Positions 33,603-42,642 are shown, numbered from the stretch's first letter. The stretch: 64,000 nt of DNA from Tepidicaulis sp002389665 (GCF_965222285.1 NZ_OZ244942.1:3348001-3412000), one strand, 5' to 3'. Program-made: numbers and translations. The notes: a model not told the origin generated them from the sequence alone.

Positions 33603-34196
33603 ATGAACCTTCTCATTCCCACCGTCATCGAACAGACGGCGCGCGGCGAGCGCGCCTACGACATTTATTCGCGCCTCCTCGGCGAGCGCATCATCTTCAT
33701 GACGGGGGAAGTGACAGATGCGAGCGCCAGTCTCATCTGCGCGCAGCTGCTTTTCCTGGAAGCGGACAATCCGGGAAAAGACATTCACATCTATATCAAC
33801 TCGCCGGGCGGCGTTTTGACGGCAGGTCTCGCCATCTACGACACGATGCAATATGTCCGCCCGGACATCGCAACGCTTTGCCTCGGCCAAGCCGCTTCCG
33901 CCGGCTCGCTCGTCCTGATGGCGGGGGCGAAAGACAAACGCGCCGCCGTTCCCAATGCGCGCATCATGGTGCATCAACCGGCCGGCGGCTATCAGGGCCA
34001 GGCGAGTGACATTGAAATTCACGCCCGCGAAACCGTTTTCATGCGCCGCCAGGTGGAAAAGCTTTACGCCCATCATTGCGGGCGCACGGAAGAGGAAATG
34101 CACAAAGCCATGGAGCGCGATAAGTATTTCGCGCCCGAAGAAGCAAAAGCCTTCGGCCTGATCGATCAGGTTGTCGCGGCCCGCGCCGCGCCCTAG
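33603..34196 (+). CDS. clpP: ATP-dependent Clp protease proteolytic subunit, orphan copy
   Basis: The 197-residue protein is ClpP: Ser99 in GQAASAGS, His124 in MVHQP and Asp173 in MERDKYF form the catalytic triad, and ARIMVHQPAGGYQGQ is typical. ClpP forms a double heptamer working with ClpX or ClpA. No clpX or clpA is next to it, so this is likely a second copy beside the main clpP-clpX elsewhere; that cannot be checked here. GQAASAGS differs from the usual GQAASMGS. AGGAG precedes the ATG. The photolyase gene starts 11 bases later. Confidence 0.9.
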   Translation: MNLLIPTVIEQTARGERAYDIYSRLLGERIIFMTGEVTDASASLICAQLLFLEADNPGKDIHIYINSPGGVLTAGLAIYDTMQYVRPDIATLCLGQAASAGSLVLMAGAKDKRAAVPNARIMVHQPAGGYQGQASDIEIHARETVFMRRQVEKLYAHHCGRTEEEMHKAMERDKYFAPEEAKAFGLIDQVVAARAAP

Positions 34197-34207
34197 CTCT
34201 TTTCTCC

Positions 34208-35650
34208 ATGCGCGATCTCGTTCTCATTCTGGGGGACCAGCTTTCCCCCAGCCTTTCCAGCCTGCGCCGCACGGATAAGAGCCGGGCGCACCTTCTCATG
34301 GCCGAGGTCATGGAAGAGGCCGCCTACGTGCCGCATCACAAAAAGAAACTCGCTTTCACTTTTTCCGCCATGCGCCATCACGGCGCGGCGCTGGAAAAAG
34401 CAGGCTGGACGCTCACCTACCGCAAGCTGGAGGAAACGGGAAAGGAGGGCTCTCTTGCCCGCGAGGTTGCCCGCGCCGTCAAAGAATACCGCCCGCAGCG
34501 CCTGCTTATCACCGAGCCCGGCGAATACCGGCTCAAAAAGGAAATGGAAAGCTGGGCGGAGCGCTTCTCGCTGCCCGTTGAGATTTGCCCCGACACCCGC
34601 TTCATCGCCTCCCATGAGGAGTTCGCCCAATGGGCGGCGGGGTGCAAGGACCTGCGCATGGAATATTTCTACCGCGAGATGCGCCGTAAAACGGGCCTTC
34701 TCATGGAAGGGGGCGAGCCTTGCGGCGGGAAATGGAATTTCGATGCGGAGAACCGAAAGTCCCTGCCCAAGGGCCAGCGCTTTGCCGGGCCCCAGCGCAC
34801 CGCGCCGGACAAGACCACGCGGGACGTGCTGAAGCTCGTCGAAAAACGCTTTGCCGCCAATATGGGATCGCTATCGGATTTCTGGTTCGCCGTTACACGC
34901 GAGGAAGCGGAAACAGCCCGCAATCATTTTCTGAAAACGGCGCTGCCTCTCTTCGGTGATTACCAGGATGCGATGGCGCGGGAGGAGCGTTTTCTCGCTC
35001 ATTCCGTTCTTTCCATCTATATGAATGCGGGCCTCCTCGATCCGCTCGAAACGGCAAAGGCGGCAGAAGCCGAATATAAAGCCGGGCGTGTGCCGCTCAA
35101 CGCCGCCGAAGGCTTCATCCGTCAGATCATCGGCTGGCGCGAATATGTGCGCGGCATTTACTGGCAGCGCATGCCCGGCTACATCGAAGCCAATGCGCTG
35201 GGCGCCGAGCGCCCCCTGCCCGGGTTTTACTGGACCGGCGACACGCAGCTGGCCTGCCTGAAAGCGGCGATCGGCCAGACGATCGAGGAAGCCTATGCTC
35301 ATCACATTCAGCGCCTGATGCTCACCGGTACCTTCGCGCTTCTCACCGGAGTGCGCCCGCAGGAGCTGCATGAATGGTATCTTGCCGTCTATGCCGACGC
35401 TTATGAATGGGTGGAAGCGCCCAACACGCTCGGCATGAGCCAATATGCCGATGGCGGCCTGCTGGGCTCCAAGCCTTATGCGGCAAGCGGGGCCTATATC
35501 AACCGCATGTCGGATCATTGCAAAGCTTGCGCCTATAAAGTGAAAGAGAAGACGGGCGCGCCGGCCGCCGCACCCTCCCTGCCCGCTTGCAGCGCTCGGA
35601 ACAATATTTCACCTCGTTCCAATCCCGCGCCCATTTACGCCGCCAGCTGA
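34208..35650 (+). CDS. Photolyase/cryptochrome of the PhrB/CryPro (Fe-S) type, C-terminus altered
   Basis: The 480-residue protein matches the FeS-BCP photolyases: RDLVLILGDQLSPSL start, FSAMRHHGAALE, EAYAHHIQRLML and the ANTLGMSQYADGG-like block. Cysteines 350, 438 and 441 fall at the positions of the PhrB cluster ligands. The fourth, 454, is absent; after KEKTG the sequence no longer matches and the conserved CPFN-type C-terminus is missing. The nearest later cysteine is 461, in the non-homologous tail. Family members repair (6-4) photoproducts and need the cluster. The tail overlaps an antisense DUF2256 gene, which suggests a deletion. Confidence 0.75.
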   Translation: MRDLVLILGDQLSPSLSSLRRTDKSRAHLLMAEVMEEAAYVPHHKKKLAFTFSAMRHHGAALEKAGWTLTYRKLEETGKEGSLAREVARAVKEYRPQRLLITEPGEYRLKKEMESWAERFSLPVEICPDTRFIASHEEFAQWAAGCKDLRMEYFYREMRRKTGLLMEGGEPCGGKWNFDAENRKSLPKGQRFAGPQRTAPDKTTRDVLKLVEKRFAANMGSLSDFWFAVTREEAETARNHFLKTALPLFGDYQDAMAREERFLAHSVLSIYMNAGLLDPLETAKAAEAEYKAGRVPLNAAEGFIRQIIGWREYVRGIYWQRMPGYIEANALGAERPLPGFYWTGDTQLACLKAAIGQTIEEAYAHHIQRLMLTGTFALLTGVRPQELHEWYLAVYADAYEWVEAPNTLGMSQYADGGLLGSKPYAASGAYINRMSDHCKACAYKVKEKTGAPAAAPSLPACSARNNISPRSNPAPIYAAS

Positions 35651-35705
35651 ACGGGCGCGCGCAGGCGGCGCAAATCTTGGAGGGCAAGTCGCGTTTCTTT
35701 CTCAT
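35499..35705 (-). CDS. DUF2256 zinc-ribbon protein, 3' end fused to antisense photolyase DNA
   Basis: From ATG 35705 the first 43 residues are the DUF2256 domain: a double CxxC zinc ribbon with LPSKICAACARPFSWRRKW and EVKYCSERCK. These proteins are about 50 residues long and usually lie near PhrB/CryPro photolyases. The conserved part ends at about 35577. The remaining 25 residues are antisense to the photolyase gene and look accidental, so the natural stop was probably lost with the deleted DNA. No Shine-Dalgarno is evident. Role of the family unknown. Confidence 0.65.
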   Translation of the reverse strand: MRKKRDLPSKICAACARPFSWRRKWARDWNEVKYCSERCKRAGRVRRPARPSSLSLYRRKLCNDPTCG

Positions 35706-35717
35706 GGCAAAGAAATA

Positions 35718-35738
35718 GGCCGCGCACAGGGCGCGGCC
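35718..35738. terminator. GC hairpin between DUF2256 and the hydrolase gene
   Basis: GGCCGCGC and GCGCGGCC pair around ACAGG. It may end the leftward hydrolase transcript (stop 35767). The following sequence on that strand, TATTTCTTT, is only moderately T-rich. Confidence 0.45.
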
Positions 35739-35766
35739 ATAGAAGCGCTTTTAAAAGAAGAGTGCC

Positions 35767-36717
35767 TTACTGCTTTTCCAGAAACGCACGCACATCCGCC
35801 GCGCTTTTCTCCGGCACTTCTTCCATGGCGATGTGACCGGCATTCTCATAGATCACGAGCGTGCTGTCCGAAATCGCCTCACCGAACTTATGGGCATTTT
35901 CGACCGGGATCAGATAATCCTTCTCGCCCCAGAGAATAAGCGTCGGCACATCGATCTCGCCGAGCCGGGCGGGCAGCACATCGTCTTTCATCCCGTAAAG
36001 GCCAAAGCGCTGCACCATGGCTTCCCGGTTGCCCTTGTAGCGGTTGAGATCGGAATAGCGGTCGATCATTTCTTCCGTCACGAGCGTGTCGTCCACGATG
36101 ACGTTTTTCAGCCCGTCTTCCACCATCGCCCGCGAGCCCATATAAGGCATGAGATCCTTGACGATGGGCGTCGAGGCCATGCGGAAGGCAAGCGGCACCT
36201 CACGGTCCGGCGACGCAGGAAAGCCGCCGGAAGAAACCAGAATGAGATGGGAGACTTTTTCCGGATAGGCAATGGTATAATGCGCGGCAATGCCGCCGCC
36301 CATCGAATTACCGCCAAGCGCAAAGCCGGTCAGGCCCAGCTCGCGCATCACCGCATCGAGAAACCCCACCATCGAGGCACGCGAATAGTCATCACTCGGA
36401 ATGGCCCCGGTCAGCCCATGTCCCGGCATATCGACGGTAATGATGCGGAACGTATCGCCGAGCTCCTTCACCCAGGGCTCCCAGGTATGGAGCGAGGCAT
36501 TGGAGCCATGCACGAGCACGAGAGTCTTGCCGTTCATATTGCCCTGATCGCGGTAATGGGCAACGGCGCCGTCCGGCAGCTCCAGGAACTGAGACTGCGG
36601 CCCGGCATATTTGGCAAGATCCTGCTTATCGAGCGCAGGCCGGAAAAGCAGAATGCCGAGCACCGCCACCGCCAGCACGAGAAGGACGGCAAGCCCGCCC
36701 AGAATTTTCTTGATCAT
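35767..36717 (-). CDS. Alpha/beta-hydrolase with N-terminal membrane anchor
   Basis: The 316-residue protein starts with one hydrophobic helix (LGGLAVLLVLAVAVLGILLF) that is probably a membrane anchor, followed by an alpha/beta-hydrolase: oxyanion loop LVHGSNAS, nucleophile elbow GNSMGGG, acid in LWGEKDYLIP and histidine in NAGHIAMEE. Substrate unknown; an esterase or haloalkane-dehalogenase-like activity is possible. ATG 36717 follows GGGGGAGAG. It lies eight bases after hemY and is probably co-transcribed with the haem operon. Confidence 0.8.
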   Translation of the reverse strand: MIKKILGGLAVLLVLAVAVLGILLFRPALDKQDLAKYAGPQSQFLELPDGAVAHYRDQGNMNGKTLVLVHGSNASLHTWEPWVKELGDTFRIITVDMPGHGLTGAIPSDDYSRASMVGFLDAVMRELGLTGFALGGNSMGGGIAAHYTIAYPEKVSHLILVSSGGFPASPDREVPLAFRMASTPIVKDLMPYMGSRAMVEDGLKNVIVDDTLVTEEMIDRYSDLNRYKGNREAMVQRFGLYGMKDDVLPARLGEIDVPTLILWGEKDYLIPVENAHKFGEAISDSTLVIYENAGHIAMEEVPEKSAADVRAFLEKQ

Positions 36718-36725
36718 CTCTCCCC

Positions 36726-38303
36726 CTAATCGCCGAGCGGGCGCACCCATTTGACCCCGGCCCCCTCATCATCCTCATCCGCGCCCGGCCCCGGATCATC
36801 CGGCGTCGGCGGCAGAACTTCCACCTCATCTTTTTTCTGCTGGGCGGGCTGTACGGCGGTAGCGGCCGGGCGCACCGGCTCTTTTTCAATAGGCGCCGTT
36901 TCGGCTTCACTATCCGTTTCCTCGCGCTCTACCGGCAGCGGCGCGGAGGCGGAGGGCGCTGCGGCAACCGGCACGATCATGCTTTGCGGCACTTTCCACT
37001 CAAAGGCATCGAAGACGCCCGTGCGCGGACAGACCGGCAGCCAGTCGGGGCTGACATAGCCGTCGCTCACCCAGGCTTCATCGCGGGGGGCATGGAGCGC
37101 ACGGGACAGCCAGTCCCGCGCCCGGCCTCTATTGCCGAACTGCCCGTCTTCGATCTCCGCCATCAATTCACAAATGCGCACGCTTGGCTCGCCCTCGGCG
37201 GAACTTTCGAGGAAATGACCGAGCGCGGCGCGCGCAGCCTCCCAGTCCCGCGCACCGATGGCGCCCTTGGCCAGCGCAATGCGGCTTTCTTTATGTTCGG
37301 GGTTTTGCGCGGCAAGCGCCTGAATATGGCGCTGGCGCTCGAAGGCGCTTTCATCCCGGTGCACGGTAAGAAAGGTTTCGAAAAGCTCCGGATGCGGAGA
37401 AAAAGTCCAAGCCCGTTCGATAAGACGCGCTGCCTTGCGCGCTTTTCCATCCCCTGCATAAAGCCGCGCGGCAAGAGCAACGCCCGGCGCAAAGGCAAGC
37501 TCCATCTCCACAGCCTGGGAAACCGTGTTCAAAGCCTCGGCGCGGCGCGCCTTGCCGTTCTCGGACATATCCTCGCGGGCCTCCGCCACAATCTCACGCG
37601 CTTTGGCGGTGAGCAGCACGGCGCGGCGGCGGCGCGCCTTATCGCGCGGCACGAGACCGCCCGAGACCATTTTATCCAGCGTCTTCAGCGCGCCGTCCCA
37701 GTCCCCCTCGAAGGTTTCAAGCTGAAACACCGCATCCCCGGCCCAGCCGGTGCGCGGGGCTTCTTCCTGCGCGGCGCGGGCATGAAACAGCGCGGCAACG
37801 GGATCGCCTGCCCGCTGCGCTTGAATGAAAAGCCCGCGGTGGCCGATGACGGACGTGTCCTTATCCTCCAGCATGGCGGAGAAGTGCCGCTTGGCATCCT
37901 CGCTGTCCCCTTCAAGCTGCGCGGCTTGCGCGGAAAGCAGCATGGTCAAAGGCGGGCGGCCAAGGAGCCGTTCGGCCTGCGCGGCGCGCAGCCGCGCCTC
38001 GCGGGCATCGCCAGCGGCCACCGCCACCATGCCTTTGGTAAGCGCGAGATATCCTTTGCGCTCCCGGCGCACGGCAATGAAGGCATAAAGATCGCGCGGC
38101 GAGCGGAAAAGCCGGCGCGTCATCTGCCAGAGATAGACAAGCCCGCCCGCCAAAAGCGCGATAATGCCTGCGCCCACCACGAAACTGGTGCGGATTTCAT
38201 AGCCGCGCCAATGGACGACAAGATCGCCCGGCTCCTGCGCGAGCCATATCGCACCGGCGGAAAGCAGCGCAAGAACGAGAAATATAATCAGCACACGGCG
38301 CAT
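36726..38303 (-). CDS. hemY: HemY-type haem biosynthesis membrane protein
   Basis: The 525-residue protein has two N-terminal transmembrane helices (about 4-22 and 40-60) and a TPR-rich soluble part (residues about 90-430), ending in a proline/glutamate-rich tail with PVRPAATAVQ. It corresponds to the HemY_N family encoded next to hemC/hemD in proteobacteria, thought to aid haem synthesis at the inner membrane. It is unrelated to the protoporphyrinogen oxidase also named HemY. ATG 38303 is the start giving the TM pair. It overlaps nothing and lies 16 bases after the mitofilin-like gene. Confidence 0.85.
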   Translation of the reverse strand: MRRVLIIFLVLALLSAGAIWLAQEPGDLVVHWRGYEIRTSFVVGAGIIALLAGGLVYLWQMTRRLFRSPRDLYAFIAVRRERKGYLALTKGMVAVAAGDAREARLRAAQAERLLGRPPLTMLLSAQAAQLEGDSEDAKRHFSAMLEDKDTSVIGHRGLFIQAQRAGDPVAALFHARAAQEEAPRTGWAGDAVFQLETFEGDWDGALKTLDKMVSGGLVPRDKARRRRAVLLTAKAREIVAEAREDMSENGKARRAEALNTVSQAVEMELAFAPGVALAARLYAGDGKARKAARLIERAWTFSPHPELFETFLTVHRDESAFERQRHIQALAAQNPEHKESRIALAKGAIGARDWEAARAALGHFLESSAEGEPSVRICELMAEIEDGQFGNRGRARDWLSRALHAPRDEAWVSDGYVSPDWLPVCPRTGVFDAFEWKVPQSMIVPVAAAPSASAPLPVEREETDSEAETAPIEKEPVRPAATAVQPAQQKKDEVEVLPPTPDDPGPGADEDDEGAGVKWVRPLGD

Positions 38304-38319
38304 TGTCTCACCCGCCCTC

Positions 38320-39642
38320 TTATCCGTTCTCTGCGGCAATGCTTGCCATGACCGCCGTCTGCAGCGCGCCGATCAGCGCTTCACCCCGAACGCGCGCCTC
38401 GGCAGCCTGAAGCCAGGGCGCGGCCGCTTCCCCCGCAGGCCCGCTTAATGCCTGGCCGGCTTCCACCGCGCCTTTCAGATTATCTTCGCCAAGACGCTGT
38501 TCCATGCGGGCAAGCACGGCTTCAGTGCTCGTCCCTTCCACATCCCCCTGGAGGCGCACGGTGACGAGCGCGCTTGCATTCGCGGCAAGCTTCTCCCAAA
38601 GCCCGTCCGCGCCCTCCGTTTTTTCCGCATGGAGGACACGGCCCGCAAGATCGGGGAACCGCTGCTTGAGCGTTGCAAGCGAGGGCACGCCTTTTTCGGC
38701 TGCTTCTGCAAGCGCCTCGATATCGGGGCGCTCGCCCGTCACGGCCTTGATCGCTTCAAGCTCGCTTGCAAAGGGCTGGCCGCTTTCAAAAGCGCGCGCG
38801 AGCCCGGCAAGCGCGGTGCCGAGCGCGGCTTTTTCCGCGCCCGAGGGCTCATTGACCTTTTCGGTGAGCACGGAAAGCTTTCCGCTTAGATCGGCCACTT
38901 GCGGGCCGAGCGCGCCGATCCCGGTTTCAAGCGCATCGAGGCGGCGGTCATTCGCGCCGACATTCGCGGCAAGATCGGCAGGCGGCAATTGCAGGCGCAG
39001 CGCATCGAGCTGGCCCTGCAGATCGGCAATCCCGGCTTTAAGCTCGGCAAGCCGTGCATCGCGCGTAGCGGCCACTTCTTCAAAGCGGCTGTCGATCGCG
39101 GCAAGGCGGCTTTCCACCTTGCGCGCCTCCTGCTGGAGCGCTGAAAGATTTTCTTCGATGCCGGTCACCCGTTCCGGCTCGAGCGCGCCGAGATCTTCTT
39201 CGAAGCGGCTCATCTGCGTGCCAAGGCGCGAGGTCTCCGAGCGGGTGAAATCCATCGCCGCGGCAAGACGGGATTCGACGCTGGCAAGCCTGTCGCCGTC
39301 CCCTTCGAAAGCGCCGGGAAGCGCGCCGGAAAAATGCAGGAAGGCACCAAGCGCCACCGCGCCGATGAGCCCGCCGCCAAGACCTGCAGCAAGCACCGGG
39401 CCGAGCGTGCCGGAAGCGCCATTGGAAGACGGAGAAGGCGGTGCTTTAGAAGAGCCCTCGCCGCGCGCTGCTTCATCTTCGCGCACTTCTTCGGCTTCTC
39501 CTTCGATGATGCGCGGATCGTCCTCGCGGCGCTTGCTGCCCGCCTTCGCCTTCTGGCCGGGACGCAAAATCTCCGGATCGCCCGATGCGCCGCCCTTTTG
39601 CGCTTTATCCTGCGGTCCGCCCTTATCCGTCTCGTCGCTCAT
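38320..39642 (-). CDS. Mitofilin-like membrane protein (COG4223)
   Basis: The 440-residue protein has a charged N-terminus, a single transmembrane helix (about 82-106, LGPVLAAGLGGGLIGAVALGA), a long coiled coil (residues about 120-290) and a C-terminal mitofilin signature region (LKQRFPDLAGRVL...LKGAVEAGQAL). It is the alphaproteobacterial Mic60 homologue, conserved between hemD and hemY, and shapes intracytoplasmic membranes in some species. ATG 39642 follows AAGGAG; the reading to 39783 overlaps hemD and lacks homology. Confidence 0.85.
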   Translation of the reverse strand: MSDETDKGGPQDKAQKGGASGDPEILRPGQKAKAGSKRREDDPRIIEGEAEEVREDEAARGEGSSKAPPSPSSNGASGTLGPVLAAGLGGGLIGAVALGAFLHFSGALPGAFEGDGDRLASVESRLAAAMDFTRSETSRLGTQMSRFEEDLGALEPERVTGIEENLSALQQEARKVESRLAAIDSRFEEVAATRDARLAELKAGIADLQGQLDALRLQLPPADLAANVGANDRRLDALETGIGALGPQVADLSGKLSVLTEKVNEPSGAEKAALGTALAGLARAFESGQPFASELEAIKAVTGERPDIEALAEAAEKGVPSLATLKQRFPDLAGRVLHAEKTEGADGLWEKLAANASALVTVRLQGDVEGTSTEAVLARMEQRLGEDNLKGAVEAGQALSGPAGEAAAPWLQAAEARVRGEALIGALQTAVMASIAAENG

Positions 39643-39730
39643 CCCAACTCCTTCCAAGACCGGCTCCTGCCTGCCGCACCGGTGGCTACACCATAGCCGT
39701 TTTTCCGCGCCAAAACCTCCCGCAATGCGC

Positions 39731-40441
39731 TTAAGCCAGAAGATCGAGCAGCGCGTCCTCATTGGGCGCACCCGCCACGGCAAAATCGCGGAAGGGAAGC
39801 CCCTCCAGCACGTCCCGGATACCCGGCGCCAGACAATAAGCGCGGGCAGAGGCGAGAAAATCCGTCAGCCCTTCTTCTTCGCATAAACGCCGGAAAATCT
39901 CTCCCGTGCGGCGGGAATAAAAAAGCACGCCCTCGATGCGGCCCGCGCGCAGCGCTTCTGCTGCCTTTGCCGGAAAAGTGTCTGCTCCCGCCGCCTCATA
40001 AAGCACGGCGCGGTCGACTTCAAAGCCGTCCGCCTCCAGCCAGGCTTTCAGATCCCCGGCAATCACCGCCCCTGAAATATGGATGAGCCGCCCGGCACCC
40101 GGCGCGCAGCGCGCGCGGGCCAGCGCGGCGAGCGCTTTGGCATCGCCCTCCCCTTCCAGCACGGTTTTGAAACCGGCCTCGGCGGCAAGCGCCGCCGTTG
40201 TCGGCCCGACGGCGAGAAGCGGCACGTCCAGCCAGGCGTTTAAGTCGGCGCGGCGGGTAAACGCGCGGATGCCGTTCGCGCTGGTTGCCAGAAGCGCCTG
40301 CGCGCCTGCCCGTTTAAGCGGTTTTTCGGGGTGATAGCGGATGGTCAGAAGCGGCGCGCACAGCGCCTCATGGCCGAGGTCCTTAAGCCGGGCCTCAAGC
40401 GCCGCGCCGTCTTCCTCGGGTCTTGTGACCAGCAGTCGCAC
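39731..40441 (-). CDS. hemD: Uroporphyrinogen-III synthase
   Basis: The 236-residue protein cyclises hydroxymethylbilane to uroporphyrinogen III with inversion of ring D. The family is variable, but RLLVTRPEEDG at the start, LLATSANGIRAF, AVGPTTAALAAEAGF and VLFYSRRTGEIF are its typical landmarks. GTG 40441 is the start, preceded by AGGGC. It lies 29 bases after hemC and 88 before the mitofilin-like gene, as in other alphaproteobacteria, so the haem-operon assignment is firm. Confidence 0.9.
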   Translation of the reverse strand: MRLLVTRPEEDGAALEARLKDLGHEALCAPLLTIRYHPEKPLKRAGAQALLATSANGIRAFTRRADLNAWLDVPLLAVGPTTAALAAEAGFKTVLEGEGDAKALAALARARCAPGAGRLIHISGAVIAGDLKAWLEADGFEVDRAVLYEAAGADTFPAKAAEALRAGRIEGVLFYSRRTGEIFRRLCEEEGLTDFLASARAYCLAPGIRDVLEGLPFRDFAVAGAPNEDALLDLLA

Positions 40442-40470
40442 CTGCGCCCTCCCTTGGCGGGGCTGAAAGC

Positions 40471-41400
40471 CTAATGCGTGATGGCGGCCATGAAATCGGG
40501 CCCGGCCTGCTCTTTCAAGGCACGGGCGGCGGCGGCCCCGAGAAGTGCGGCCTCGGCAGCCGCCCCGTCGGATTCGCAGCCCAGCTTCTCCGAGCCGTCC
40601 GGCTTCACGATCTCGCCGCGGAAATGAATGACCCCGTCTTCCAGCGTCGCATAGCCTGCGATCGGGGTGCGGCAGGAGCCGTCGAGCTCTTTCAAAAAGG
40701 CCCGCTCGGCGGCCATGCAGATCGCCGTTTCCTCGTGATTGAGCGGGGCGAGCATATCGGCCAGTGCCTCATCATCCACCCGCCGCTCGATGCCGATGAT
40801 CCCTTGGGCGATGGCGGGCAGCATTTCTTCCGGGGAAAGCGGCTGTGTGGCGGTGGCCAGCATGTCGAGCCTTGTGAGCCCGGCCATGGCGAGCAAGGTG
40901 CCGTCGGCCACTTCATCGGCAAGCTTGCGCATGCGCGTTTGCACATTGCCGCGGAAGGGCACGATCTCGAGATCCGGCCGGTTGATCAGCATTTGCGCGG
41001 CCCGGCGCAGCGAGGAGGTGCCGAAGCGCGCGCCCTCCGGCAGCTCGTCGATGGAACCGTATTTCAGGCTGATAAAGGCATCGCGCGGGTCCTCGCGCTC
41101 CAGCACGCAGTCGATGATCAGCCCGTCGGGCAGCACGGTCGGCATGTCCTTCATGGAATGGACGGCGAGATCAATGCGGTTTTCGGCCAGCGCTTCCTCG
41201 ATTTCCTTGGTGAAGAGCCCCTTGCCGCCGATTTCCATCAATTGGCGGTCCTGAAACTTGTCCGCCGTGGTCTGGATGATTTCCAGCACCACATCCTCTT
41301 CGCCGAGCCCGTGATGGGCGCGCAGACGGTTTGCCACCGTTTCCGCCTGAATGAGAGCGAGTTTGGAGCCGCGGGTGCCGATGCGAATAGGACGTTGCAT
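40471..41400 (-). CDS. hemC: Hydroxymethylbilane synthase
   Basis: The 309-residue enzyme joins four porphobilinogen units into hydroxymethylbilane. Visible features: RIGTRGSKLALIQAE start, DLAVHSMKDMP with the catalytic aspartate region, GTSSLRRAAQ, and Cys243 in LDGSCRTPIAGY that carries the dipyrromethane cofactor (Cys242 in E. coli). ATG 41400 is chosen by homology. It is divergent from tsaD with 143 bases between and leads hemD, the mitofilin-like gene and hemY. Confidence 0.95.
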   Translation of the reverse strand: MQRPIRIGTRGSKLALIQAETVANRLRAHHGLGEEDVVLEIIQTTADKFQDRQLMEIGGKGLFTKEIEEALAENRIDLAVHSMKDMPTVLPDGLIIDCVLEREDPRDAFISLKYGSIDELPEGARFGTSSLRRAAQMLINRPDLEIVPFRGNVQTRMRKLADEVADGTLLAMAGLTRLDMLATATQPLSPEEMLPAIAQGIIGIERRVDDEALADMLAPLNHEETAICMAAERAFLKELDGSCRTPIAGYATLEDGVIHFRGEIVKPDGSEKLGCESDGAAAEAALLGAAAARALKEQAGPDFMAAITH

Positions 41401-41543
41401 AGATGAAGCCGTGAGTGCTAGAGCGTGAACCAACTGGACCGGCCCCTTATACAGCCTTGGCCCCCAAATAACAGGGAGCATCGGCATCACTTTATAAGGG
41501 CGCCTCGAAATGCGCCTTTCTTAAGAGGCTGGATGGCGGCGCG

Positions 41544-42599
41544 ATGACCCTCTCCCGCGATATGATCGTTCTGGGCCTGGAAACAAGCTGCGATGAAACC
41601 GCCGCGGCCATTGTGCGCCGGGGTGCCGATGGCACAGGCGAGCTTCTGGCCAATCAGATCCTCAGCCAGATAGACCATGAAGCTTATGGCGGGGTGGTGC
41701 CCGAGCTGGCCGCCCGCGCCCATGTCACCCATCTCGACGCCCTGATTGCCGCAGCTCTTAGCGAAGCGAAGCTTGATTTTACCGATCTTGACGGCATTGC
41801 CGCGACCGCCGGTCCCGGCCTGATCGGCGGGGTTCTCGTCGGACTTATGACCGCCAAGGGCCTTGCCTTTGCCCACGGCCTGCCGCTGATCGGCGTCAAT
41901 CACCTGGAAGGCCATGCTCTGACGGCCCGGCTGACGGACGAGGCGCCCTTTCCCTATCTCCTCCTTCTCGTCTCCGGCGGCCATTGCCAGCTTTTGGTGG
42001 TCGAAGGGGTCGGACGCTATGAGCGCCTCGGCACAACGATCGACGATGCGGTGGGCGAGGCTTTCGATAAGACCGCCAAAATGATGGGGCTCGGCTATCC
42101 GGGCGGCCCTGCCGTGGAAAAAGCCGCGGCAAGCGGCGATGCCACCCGCTTTGCCCTGCCCCGCCCGCTGACCGGGCGGGAAGGCTGTGATTTTTCCTTC
42201 TCCGGCCTTAAGACCGCGGTGCGCAAAGCGCTGCTCGATCTGGAGGAAGTCAGCCCGCAGGACAAAGCCGACCTTGCCGCCTCCTTCCAAAAGGCAGTGG
42301 GCGATATTCTGGCCCGGCAGACCGGCAAGGCGCTGGAGATGGCGGGCGCCCGCCTCGGCCCCACCCCCCGCCTTGTGGTGGCAGGGGGCGTGGCCGCGAA
42401 CCGCTATTTGCGCACGCGTCTTGAAGAGCTCTGCCAGGAGCGCGGCGCGCAGCTCATCGTCCCGCCACCAAAACTTTGCACCGATAATGGCGCGATGATC
42501 GCCTGGGCCGGGGCCGAGCGCCTTGCCCTCGGACTTTCCGATCCGCTGGATATAGCCGCCCGCGCCCGCTGGCCGCTCACCGAGCTTGCGGCTTCCTAA
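41544..42599 (+). CDS. tsaD: tRNA N6-adenosine threonylcarbamoyltransferase
   Basis: The 351-residue ASKHA-fold enzyme transfers threonylcarbamoyl to A37 of ANN-reading tRNAs, working with TsaB, TsaC and TsaE. LETSCDETAAAI near the start, metal-binding His120 and His124 in VNHLEGH and the glycine-rich PYLLLLVSGGHCQL and LVVAGGVAANRYL motifs are present. It is divergent from hemC, as in most alphaproteobacteria. gpsA, which normally follows it, is 1.8 kb away beyond a cold-shock/TetR insertion. Confidence 0.95.
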   Translation: MTLSRDMIVLGLETSCDETAAAIVRRGADGTGELLANQILSQIDHEAYGGVVPELAARAHVTHLDALIAAALSEAKLDFTDLDGIAATAGPGLIGGVLVGLMTAKGLAFAHGLPLIGVNHLEGHALTARLTDEAPFPYLLLLVSGGHCQLLVVEGVGRYERLGTTIDDAVGEAFDKTAKMMGLGYPGGPAVEKAAASGDATRFALPRPLTGREGCDFSFSGLKTAVRKALLDLEEVSPQDKADLAASFQKAVGDILARQTGKALEMAGARLGPTPRLVVAGGVAANRYLRTRLEELCQERGAQLIVPPPKLCTDNGAMIAWAGAERLALGLSDPLDIAARARWPLTELAAS

Positions 42600-42613
42600 A
42601 GGCCCACCCGCAT

Positions 42614-42642
42614 AAAAAAAGCGCCGGCTAAAAAGCCGGCGC
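42614..42642 (-). terminator. Terminator of the 36-residue membrane protein gene
   Basis: GCGCCGGCT and AGCCGGCGC pair perfectly around four bases. The seven A residues at 42614-42620 become a T-run on the minus strand, so it serves the leftward miniprotein gene; its stem may also stop tsaD read-through. Confidence 0.75.

Noticed and set aside
36984..38351. 455-codon rightward ORF opposite hemY
   Set aside because: It is antisense to hemY, whose TM helices and TPR pattern are clear, and has no domain or ribosome site.
38504..39886. 460-codon serine/alanine-rich rightward ORF
   Set aside because: It is antisense to the mitofilin-like gene and has low-complexity composition produced by the third codon positions of the real gene.
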